Part shown: one piece after another, positions 37,714 through 45,124 of the stretch
Layout: each line of letters opens with the position of its first letter
How positions within the stretch are numbered: the first letter of the stretch is position 1
NCBI RefSeq assembly: GCF_004006175.1
Contig: NZ_CP033219.1
Span: forward strand, 930,001-994,000
Reading direction: 5' to 3'
DNA length: 64,000 nt
Source: Parasedimentitalea marina
GTDB taxonomy: Bacteria > Pseudomonadota > Alphaproteobacteria > Rhodobacterales > Rhodobacteraceae
Notes under the pieces: model-generated
Databases searched by the model: none
What the model was told of the DNA's origin: nothing
Seen by the model: the letters and a program-made list of their open reading frames with translations, nothing else
Made by a program: the position numbers and the translations under genes

Positions 37714-39203
37714 TAGCCTCGCTCCTTTGCCCAACGATAATTGGTGCGGTCCATTGGGTCTGGTTGGCTGTCCCGCTGGGCGATCTTGCGGGTCTCAGGC
37801 GATACGATGGCGGCGACCTTTTTGATCTCATCCATATGGCCACCCAGGGTGCCATAATCGGCGACGCGCATAGTGAATTCAATTGGAGCGACCAATGCCG
37901 GTGTGGGCACATAGCCAAATGAACCAGTGGGCATATCCATGACATCCACCATCACAGTGATACCGCCACCAGGCCAGACATAGCTTTCCGCACCGCCGCA
38001 GGACACAAAGGTCAGCGAGTCCTTGACCGAGCGGGTCAGGCGCACCGGGTTTTCCGTCACCCCAGCGCGCAGGCTGCCGCCAGCGCCGCCCATGAACAGC
38101 ACCGAACAGACCGAGGGCTCGCAGTTTTCCGCGATCAGATCTGCCGAGGCCTTGAGTCGGGCAGGGATTTCAGCCGGCTGTGGCAGCAGATCAGCGTCCA
38201 GCACGAAATAGCCATACTGCTCACCGGTGGTGGACACCATCAACAAAGTCAGGCCTTCCCAGGCGATCTTGGGGTTGAAGGGCCCCAGTATGGTCAGCGG
38301 GTCCTCGATATCGGTGCCGCCCCAGCCGGTGCCGGGTTGAGCGACCTGAAAGTAACGCCCAGGTGTCGACCGGCGGCCTTTGATCTTGATACCGGTGGGG
38401 GCAACGTTCAGTTCCTTGCCGGTCTGATGCTCAGACAAGACGCCAGTGATATGGTCATCGACCACCACCACATCATCCACGTGGCCGACCCATTGTTTGG
38501 GGAACATTCCGATGGTGGCCGATCCACAACCCACCCGCATCAGTTTTTCTTCGACCCCGTTGACCAGTGGTGGTTTGCCGGCCTCAACCACCACCGAAGT
38601 CTGGTGATCCTCTTCGCCGACAATCATTTCCACCGGTTCGCGGTTGCACAGGCGCAGCAGCGCGTCGCAGGTCACGCGGCCTTCTTTCTTGGTGCCGCCA
38701 GTCAGATGTTCAACACCGCCCAGCGATAGCATCTTAGAGCCGTACTCGCTGGTCATCACATGGCCAATCGGTTCGCCATTCACCCGCACCACGTCGCGCT
38801 CGTGACCAATGTGGCGGTCAGTGTCGATCTTTACCTTGACCCCGCAATACGAGAAAATGCCTTCGGTCACCACGGTGACCATGTCGACGCCATCGATTTC
38901 CTGGCTGACGATGAAGGGTGCAGGTTTGTAGTCGGGGTAGGTGGTTCCAGCCCCTACGGCCGTGACAAAGGGCCGATCACCCTGAACGATATTGCCGTCC
39001 CAGTCCTCGGGCTTGCTGTCTTTCAGGAACGGAACCAGTTTGTGGCTGGTGTTTTCGATAATCGTCAACGCATCCAGCCGCACCAGATCGCCACCATGGT
39101 TGGCATAGCGATCGCAGGCACCAATTTTGCCGTCGGCGATGAAACACATCACCGGGCAAGCGTCACAACGAATTTTCGCAGGTGTCACGCGGTCAGTTGC
39201 CAT
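37713..39203 (-). CDS. hnr: 6-hydroxynicotinate reductase homologue
   Basis: 496 residues. N-terminal CDACPVMCFIADGKIGAC (C13, C16, C20, C30) is a likely Fe-S cluster site. Other conserved-looking parts: GIFSYCGVKVKIDTDRHIG, RVGCGSATIGMF (about 223-234) and VSCGGAESYVWPGGG. In E. barkeri, Hnr reduces 6-hydroxynicotinate to 1,4,5,6-tetrahydro-6-oxonicotinate with a covalent flavin and several Fe-S clusters. GSAT ending at T230 slightly resembles the ApbE-type flavinylation motif. It overlaps the Mo-hydroxylase gene by 11 nt. The substrate is inferred from neighbours. Confidence 0.82.
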   Translation of the reverse strand: MATDRVTPAKIRCDACPVMCFIADGKIGACDRYANHGGDLVRLDALTIIENTSHKLVPFLKDSKPEDWDGNIVQGDRPFVTAVGAGTTYPDYKPAPFIVSQEIDGVDMVTVVTEGIFSYCGVKVKIDTDRHIGHERDVVRVNGEPIGHVMTSEYGSKMLSLGGVEHLTGGTKKEGRVTCDALLRLCNREPVEMIVGEEDHQTSVVVEAGKPPLVNGVEEKLMRVGCGSATIGMFPKQWVGHVDDVVVVDDHITGVLSEHQTGKELNVAPTGIKIKGRRSTPGRYFQVAQPGTGWGGTDIEDPLTILGPFNPKIAWEGLTLLMVSTTGEQYGYFVLDADLLPQPAEIPARLKASADLIAENCEPSVCSVLFMGGAGGSLRAGVTENPVRLTRSVKDSLTFVSCGGAESYVWPGGGITVMVDVMDMPTGSFGYVPTPALVAPIEFTMRVADYGTLGGHMDEIKKVAAIVSPETRKIAQRDSQPDPMDRTNYRWAKERG

Positions 39204-41919
39204 TGTTCAATTCCTTGATTGCGGCGCGAACGCGCGCGGGGGTGGCAGGGACCTGGGTCAATCGCACACCAGCGGCGTCTTTGATTGCGTTTAACAAGGC
39301 CGGAGCTGTAGGGATCAGGACGTGCTCGCCCAGCCCCTTGGCGCCGTAAGGGCCATGGGCGTCCGGAACCTCGACAATGAGAGTTTCGATTGGGGGCACA
39401 TCGCCGATGGTTGGGATCAGATAGTCGTGCAGGTTTTCGGTGCGGCCGGGAATATATTCTTCCATCAGCGCCATACCCAGACCCTGGGCAATGCCGCCCT
39501 CGACCTGGCCCTCGACCAGCATCGGATTGATCGCCTTGCCGACATCATGGGCGGCGACAAACCGGATCGGCGTCACCAAGCCCAATGCGGTATCCACTTC
39601 GACCACCACCAACTGTGCGCAATAGCCAAACTGCGCATAGGGCACACCCTGTCCGTTTTTATCCAGCGGTTTGGTCGGTGGATCATAGGTTTCCTGGGCG
39701 CGAAACACGTAGCCTTCGTCGTCGTATGACAGGGAGGGCAGATTGATCTTGTGTTCATCGGCGCCGTCAATGATCCGGATTGTCCCTGCGCCAAACTTCA
39801 GCTTGGCATTGTTGCTGGCATTGACGCGCTTCAGGATCTCGGCCCGCAGGGCCAGGCCGGACAGTCGCGCGGCACTGCCTGACACATAGGTCTGACGCGA
39901 GGCAGAGGTCTTGCCCGCGTCCGGTGTGACGTCAGTATCCGCGCCAATCCGTTTGATTTGATGCACAGGTATGCCCAACGCGGTGGCAAAGATCTGGGTG
40001 ATGACCGTGTTGGCCCCCTGACCGATGTCCATAGCGCCTTGATGCAGCACCACAGTGCCATCCGGGCGCACTCCGGATTTGATGGTTGAAGGATTGGGCA
40101 GCGAGGTATTGCCGCAGCCGTACCAGCCCGACGCGATGCCAACACCGCGTTTACGGGTCTTGCTGGTCTCGTTGAACAGGGCCACTGCAGCGCGTTCGCT
40201 GTCCCAGGCGAGTTGCAGGGCCGTCAGGCAGGCCTTGATGCCGACACCCTGTTCAAACACCTGCCCACAGACCGTGGGTACGTTGTCTTCCAGTGCATTC
40301 AGCAGGCGAAACTGCAGCCGGTCGATGCCCAACTTATCTGCCAACTCGTCAAACAGGCTTTCCTGCGCGATGGCGGCTTGTGGCACTCCGAACCCACGGA
40401 ACGCACCGGACGGTGGGTTATGGGTATGGATCGCCCGCGCCTCGGCCCGGTAATTGGCAATGCGGTAGGGGCCAGAGGCGTGCACCGGAACCCGGTTGGA
40501 CACGGTCGGGCCCCAACTGGCATAGGCGCCAGTGTTGAAATCGCCGGAGAAGTCAAAGCCCTGAATATACCCATCACGGTTGGCACCGATCTTCAGCCGG
40601 ATATCCGACGGATGGCGTTTGGTGGTCGATTGCATCGATTCCGAGCGCGAATAGGTGATCCGCACTGCTTTGCCGGTCTTCAGTGCCGCCAGCGCCAGAT
40701 AGGGCTGTACCGACAGATCCAGTTTCGAGCCAAAACCGCCGCCGACTTCGGTGGGCACGATGCGGATGTTTTTACGATCCATGCCCAGAATGATTTCCAG
40801 CCCGTCCAGATCCATCACCGGCGCCTGGGTGCAGGCGTGCACCTCGACCCGGCCATTCTTGATCCGGGCAAAGCCGGCTTCGGGTTCGATATAGGCGTGC
40901 TCGACAAAACCGCTTTGAAACTGCCCTTCGACGCAGACATCTGCTGTCGTCAGGGCCTGGGCTGCATCGCCTTGCTGCACAAATCCAGCGCACATCAGGT
41001 TGTTGTCCCGTCCCGAATGCAGTCGCGGAGCCTGAGGCGCGGTTGCTGTGGCGACCGTCGCGACGCTGGGCAATTCTGTCCAGACCACAGGGAATGAGGC
41101 GACGTCAAATACCTGCATGACATCTGCGCGTCCGACAACAGCGGCGATGGCCTCGCCGCGAAACCGGGCTGTGCCCTCGGCAAAGACAGGCTGGTCGGCA
41201 AAGTCTGGGATGACGCCAAAGACGTTCTGTCCGGGGATATCTGCACTGGTCAAAACGGCCTCGATCCCGTCGGTCTGGTGCTGCCACTGCTGTAAGTCAC
41301 CAAAGGTGAAACCGGCATGGGCAAAAGGTGAGCGAATGACCCGCAGTACTAGCGCATCAGCGGGGGCTACATCGTCGCCATAGGCCTCGGTTCCGTTGAC
41401 CTTGGCAGTGCCGTCCAGCCGTCGAATGGAGGTTCCCACGGTGCCGTCGTTTGTCTCGGCGGGGATCTGGACGTGACTGGCCAGTACCGCATCAATGATC
41501 TTACGATAGCCGGTGCAGCGGCAAAGCACACCGCCCAAGGCATCTTTGACCTGATCATCCGATGGGGCTGGTGTCTCGCGCAGCAAGGCCACAGCCGAGA
41601 CCATCATGCCGGGCGTACATATGCCACACTGCGCCGCACCATGGGTTTGAAAGCTCTCCGTCAGGCGTTGCGCATCAGGGTCATGACGGGTCAGACCGGT
41701 CAGTGTTTCAACATGCCGTCCCTCTGCCTGTTGGGTTGGTGTCAGACAAGCACAGACCGGAGCGCCGTCGATCAGTACCGTACAGGCCCCGCAATCGCCT
41801 GCATCACAGCCCACTTTGACATCGCGCTGGCCCAGGGTCTCGCGCAGCGTATGCGAGAGGCGCTCTCCGGCCTGCGGAGTGGCACAGACGCTTTGAGTAT
41901 TAAGGAGGAAATTCGTCAT
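39193..41919 (-). CDS. Fused 2Fe-2S / molybdopterin hydroxylase subunit (xanthine dehydrogenase family)
   Basis: 908 residues from MTNFLLNTQSV; an in-frame start eight codons earlier (41943) overlaps the FAD-subunit stop and is also possible. N-terminal 2Fe-2S domains: CDAGDCGACTVL and CGICTPGM with CRCTGY. The molybdenum domain starts near residue 170 (RLDGTAKVNGTEAYGDD), with GGGFGSK, SGAFRGFGVPQA, GAMDIGQG and the catalytic-Glu GAKGLGEHV near the end. Such enzymes hydroxylate heteroaromatic rings with water. With the FAD subunit it probably performs a nicotinate-dehydrogenase-like 6-hydroxylation. Fusion of Fe-S and Mo parts differs from the E. barkeri split subunits. Confidence 0.85.
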   Translation of the reverse strand: MTNFLLNTQSVCATPQAGERLSHTLRETLGQRDVKVGCDAGDCGACTVLIDGAPVCACLTPTQQAEGRHVETLTGLTRHDPDAQRLTESFQTHGAAQCGICTPGMMVSAVALLRETPAPSDDQVKDALGGVLCRCTGYRKIIDAVLASHVQIPAETNDGTVGTSIRRLDGTAKVNGTEAYGDDVAPADALVLRVIRSPFAHAGFTFGDLQQWQHQTDGIEAVLTSADIPGQNVFGVIPDFADQPVFAEGTARFRGEAIAAVVGRADVMQVFDVASFPVVWTELPSVATVATATAPQAPRLHSGRDNNLMCAGFVQQGDAAQALTTADVCVEGQFQSGFVEHAYIEPEAGFARIKNGRVEVHACTQAPVMDLDGLEIILGMDRKNIRIVPTEVGGGFGSKLDLSVQPYLALAALKTGKAVRITYSRSESMQSTTKRHPSDIRLKIGANRDGYIQGFDFSGDFNTGAYASWGPTVSNRVPVHASGPYRIANYRAEARAIHTHNPPSGAFRGFGVPQAAIAQESLFDELADKLGIDRLQFRLLNALEDNVPTVCGQVFEQGVGIKACLTALQLAWDSERAAVALFNETSKTRKRGVGIASGWYGCGNTSLPNPSTIKSGVRPDGTVVLHQGAMDIGQGANTVITQIFATALGIPVHQIKRIGADTDVTPDAGKTSASRQTYVSGSAARLSGLALRAEILKRVNASNNAKLKFGAGTIRIIDGADEHKINLPSLSYDDEGYVFRAQETYDPPTKPLDKNGQGVPYAQFGYCAQLVVVEVDTALGLVTPIRFVAAHDVGKAINPMLVEGQVEGGIAQGLGMALMEEYIPGRTENLHDYLIPTIGDVPPIETLIVEVPDAHGPYGAKGLGEHVLIPTAPALLNAIKDAAGVRLTQVPATPARVRAAIKELNNGN

Positions 41920-41935
41920 TGGGTTCAGGACCTGC

Positions 41936-42769
41936 TTATCCATTGGCATGGGCGGCGCGGCGAATGGCGCGGACAATCTGTTCGGCGACTGCCTCCAGCC
42001 GATAGTCACCATCGGCGCGAATATCGGTAATCGGGGCAAGCGGAGCCAGATGGGAGGAGGTGACCGAGACCTTTTGCGGCGTTTGCCCGATCAGGTCGGC
42101 TTCAAGTGTCATCAACCGCCGGGCCACAGGGGAGCACGCGCCAACAGCGACGCGGGCAAAATCAATACGGCCCCGGGCATCGCAGCCAATGACCACCGCC
42201 ACCATCGTGATGGAAATCACCAGATAGCTGCGGCTTCCCAGTTTCTCGAACGCAGCGCCACTATGGGCGGGCAGGGTCGGGACAAGAATGGCCGTCACCA
42301 TCTCATCCGCGCGCAACTGCGTCTGGCGCGGGCCGGTTACAAAATCCTCTACCGGCATTTGACGGGTTTCATTGGGGCCGGAAATCTCGACCTTGGCCCC
42401 CAATGTCATTAACGGCGGCATGCCATCCGCCGCCGGAGAGGCATTGCAGATGTTGCCGGCGACGGTACCCGCGTTTTGAATTTGCACGCTGCCCACTGTG
42501 CGCGCAGCTTCCTGTAACCCCGCAAAATAGTTTGGAAGTTTGGTATTGGCAATCTCGCTCCACCGGGTGGCGGCGCCGATGCGCAATTCATCCGGGGTCC
42601 ACAGTAGACCTGTAAGCCCGTCAATGCGGGTGACATCCAATAGCCCTTTTTGCAGCGGATCGCGACCCTGCGCCGGGAAGACATCGGTGCCACCAGCAAT
42701 GATGCTGACGTCATGTGAAGCGATTAGAGACAGCGCGTCGCTTAGCGCAGTTGGGGCGAAATAGGTCAA
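41936..42769 (-). CDS. FAD subunit of molybdenum hydroxylase
   Basis: 277 residues, CoxM/XdhB-like medium subunit. FAD-binding SIIAGGTDVFPAQGRDP and AGTVAGNICNASPAADGMPPL are the two family motifs; the C-terminal domain (residues 170-270) is the CO-dehydrogenase flavoprotein C-terminal fold. Accepts electrons from the Fe-S clusters of the fused subunit. First gene of the six-gene operon (FAD, Mo, reductase, UPF0280, two AA_synth); promoter with the shared motif just upstream. Confidence 0.88.
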   Translation of the reverse strand: MTYFAPTALSDALSLIASHDVSIIAGGTDVFPAQGRDPLQKGLLDVTRIDGLTGLLWTPDELRIGAATRWSEIANTKLPNYFAGLQEAARTVGSVQIQNAGTVAGNICNASPAADGMPPLMTLGAKVEISGPNETRQMPVEDFVTGPRQTQLRADEMVTAILVPTLPAHSGAAFEKLGSRSYLVISITMVAVVIGCDARGRIDFARVAVGACSPVARRLMTLEADLIGQTPQKVSVTSSHLAPLAPITDIRADGDYRLEAVAEQIVRAIRRAAHANG

Positions 42770-42799
42770 AATTTCTCCTCGTCAGGCTCTTGAAAATTT

Positions 42800-42831
42800 G
42801 TTTGTATGCTAATGGTATTGCTTGGGGTCAA
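42800..42831 (-). promoter_or_regulatory. Promoter and shared motif of the Mo-hydroxylase/reductase operon
   Basis: On the minus strand TTGACC (42826-42831), 17 nt, CATACA, within CATTAGCATACAAAC (42800-42814). This is the best -35/-10 pair of the four sites. It ends 30 nt before the FAD-subunit ATG and differs from the enamidase copy at one base. Confidence 0.65.
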
Positions 42832-42932
42832 TCCTTGTCAATGGAAAACCCTTTCTGACCTGCCAAACGGCTGGACTGAGATCGAACAGTGGAGGATTAT
42901 TTGGGGGGAGCGTGTGTCTTGTGAACTGGCGG

Positions 42933-43739
42933 TTAGAGCGAGGAGAAAACGCTGTGCCAGGCTGTATTAAAAGAGGTCAGATGTTGGGTTGGCAGCGCGA
43001 TTAGCAGGGTCTCTGACCGGTCCCAAGCTAAAATGACATTTGTCTCACCAGACATCGACAGCACCAGATAGCTGGGCGCTTTTTCGGGCATCTTTAAGGC
43101 CTGCCCGCGCTTTTGCTTTGCGGTTTGGTCGATATTTGCCAGTTCCGTCAGTTGGCCGGTCAATGCGGCAGGGCCATGACAGCTGTGCTGATTGTCACCC
43201 TCGGCCTGCAAGACCCAGGCGTCGACATTGGCGCTGACCTTGGTCAGAAAGCCCTTCAACCGGCTTTCCTGTTGTTGCATTTTCAGACTATCGACTAGCT
43301 GAGCAACCGAGCAGCTTTCGGTCTCTAATCCTGTCTCACAGATTTGTCGTGTGATCCTAAAACTAGCGTCTTGGTGCATCGCAGACAGGTGCAGCAAACG
43401 CTGCGCATAGACCTGTGCCGCTGAGCGGTGTTCGCTGCGTTGCGGTTGCTTTGCCTGGTCTGCATCAACGGCAAAATCAAGGGACAGAAGTCTGCGGTGG
43501 GAGACCCGGAATGTGGCAACGATAGTCTGATCAAAATGCAAGGTCAGCTGCCGCGGCAGAATGGTTTCTTCAATTTCGAACAGAATTTGGTGCATCAGAC
43601 TGACCCGTCCGTTGGCCGTGTCCTGTCGGTGGGCGTGCAGGCTAGCGGCATCGGCGCCAAGCCGGGTGATGAGCGCCTTTAGCTTGGTCGTTACTTTAAC
43701 CTGTTCGGTCAGATGTTCAGCATTAGATTGCGACATCAT
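42933..43739 (-). CDS. Unknown protein at end of kinase-GTPase operon
   Basis: 268 residues, no recognised domain. No signal peptide or clear membrane helix. The N-terminal 60 residues are helical and charged; a C-terminal half ends in YLVLSMSGETNVILAWDRSETLLIALPTQHL-type beta-strands. ATG overlaps the previous stop by 4 nt with GAGGGGG just upstream, so it is translated with the Roadblock-like gene. It could be an effector, scaffold or membrane adaptor of the GTPases; that is only inference from position. Confidence 0.75.
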   Translation of the reverse strand: MMSQSNAEHLTEQVKVTTKLKALITRLGADAASLHAHRQDTANGRVSLMHQILFEIEETILPRQLTLHFDQTIVATFRVSHRRLLSLDFAVDADQAKQPQRSEHRSAAQVYAQRLLHLSAMHQDASFRITRQICETGLETESCSVAQLVDSLKMQQQESRLKGFLTKVSANVDAWVLQAEGDNQHSCHGPAALTGQLTELANIDQTAKQKRGQALKMPEKAPSYLVLSMSGETNVILAWDRSETLLIALPTQHLTSFNTAWHSVFSSL

Positions 43740-44125
43740 GCCCCCTCGGACAGGTCATGCAGCAAGGTCATTGCCGGGGAGATTAAGGTGCGCGCACTGC
43801 TTTCTGTGTCACAGACACACAAGATAGCATCACATGCGGTGTCCTGTGCGGCACCAGGCCTGCGGATGTATATCCGGGTTTCTTGTGGAGTTACGACAAT
43901 GACTTCGGCTGACCCCTCGCCGCGTGGTGTGTTCCAGCCTGCAAGGGCATCCTGCAGGCAAAACCCGTGTTCCGCCTGTGCGCAAAGCTGGTCCAGAAAT
44001 TCTTGTCGGACCTGAACGGCGGCACTACTGCGCAGCACAAGTTGGGTGCTGAGATCGCCAAAGGCAACCAAAGCACATCCAGGAGTGGTCTCGCGCAGGG
44101 AATGAAGCCGTCCGGTTATGTCCAT
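43736..44125 (-). CDS. Small protein, possibly Roadblock/LC7-like
   Basis: 129 residues. The opening helix followed by TPGCALVAFGDLSTQLVLRSS has the look of Roadblock/LC7 domains (helix, PG, strand-turn-strand), which form dimers that control small GTPases, as MglB does for MglA. The rest (residues 50-129) alternates helix and strands. The similarity is by eye and weak, so the family call is tentative. It lies 48 nt after the third GTPase gene and overlaps the following gene by 4 nt. Confidence 0.6.
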   Translation of the reverse strand: MDITGRLHSLRETTPGCALVAFGDLSTQLVLRSSAAVQVRQEFLDQLCAQAEHGFCLQDALAGWNTPRGEGSAEVIVVTPQETRIYIRRPGAAQDTACDAILCVCDTESSARTLISPAMTLLHDLSEGA

Positions 44126-44173
44126 TTTGGACCTTTCCAGACGGATCGGACATCGCCAGCAAGAACGGTGGTT

Positions 44174-45124
44174 TTAGTCATCCTGCGCTGCCAGTCGCGG
44201 TTGCCGGTCTGCAGGACGTCGCCCCCGTTTTTCGGCTTTTACGCGTCGGGGGACAATTGCAGCAGGGGCGGTTGGGCCACTCTGTTCCATCTGGGCCTGT
44301 TCATCAGTGTCGCGAATGTCATCAAAGGCTAATACCTCGGCCTGTTTGATGTCTTCTGGCGAGGTGTCTTTTGCGGTTTGTGTCGCTGCGTCCTTGGCAG
44401 TGGTGACACTGGGCCGTGGCTTGTCGAGCAGTGTTTCAACCATGAATTCAATAAGCCTGTCGGCGCCGCTGCGTTTCCAGGCCTCTATATCATCTCCTGC
44501 GTCGATGGCCTCGCTTAACGAAATTGGAAAGATCGTGTCGAACGAGGCATCGGTTTCCTTGCTGACGCGTGCGACCACCCTGTCGCGATCCCGGTCGGTT
44601 CGCAGTTTGTCAAAATGGGTGATCAGCAGGATGTTGGGGCCGGTGACTGTCGCGGTAATATGGTCCCAGACTGCTGCTTCTGACTGGCGCCAGGCCTGGG
44701 TCGCATGGGTGCACCAGATCACTCCATCCACCTCGGGCAGCAGGGATTGCCAGACCTCGGAGTCCATATTGGGATCAGAAATCCCCGGCATGTCGATCAG
44801 GTCGCAAAGGGTCAGCGCATCAGAGGGAAAAAACAGGCGGATCATCGCCGTGGTCTCCATCTGGACATCGCCAAGATCCTCAAGCGCGACGGGCGTCTGG
44901 GTGCCGTCGGTTGACACCACATAGGCCGCGTCGTCGCCATAGGATATCCACACCGGAGGCAACCGAGTTGCAGTCACGCGAGTGGGCAGGACCTGACGGC
45001 TGACCAGCAGGTTGGTCAGGGTGCTTTTACCGGCACTGAATTCCCCCATAAGGGCAAGGCGCGGCTTGCGGCTAGGCGTGGCCAGTTGACTGTCGGGACT
45101 GGGCATGGATGTCTCCTGCGTCAT
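44174..45124 (-). CDS. Dynamin-superfamily-like GTPase (third GTPase)
   Basis: 316 residues. GEFSAGKST P-loop (27-34), LIDMPGISD G3 (111-114), THFDK G4 (169-173). The GEFSAGKST motif is typical of bacterial dynamin-like and related large GTPases. After about residue 250 the chain turns into a charged, proline-containing tail with RRVKAEKRGRRPADRQ, probably disordered and basic. Lacks the long helical stalk of the 696-residue partner, so it may pair with it. Start overlaps the partner's stop by 4 nt. Confidence 0.82.
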   Translation of the reverse strand: MTQETSMPSPDSQLATPSRKPRLALMGEFSAGKSTLTNLLVSRQVLPTRVTATRLPPVWISYGDDAAYVVSTDGTQTPVALEDLGDVQMETTAMIRLFFPSDALTLCDLIDMPGISDPNMDSEVWQSLLPEVDGVIWCTHATQAWRQSEAAVWDHITATVTGPNILLITHFDKLRTDRDRDRVVARVSKETDASFDTIFPISLSEAIDAGDDIEAWKRSGADRLIEFMVETLLDKPRPSVTTAKDAATQTAKDTSPEDIKQAEVLAFDDIRDTDEQAQMEQSGPTAPAAIVPRRVKAEKRGRRPADRQPRLAAQDD

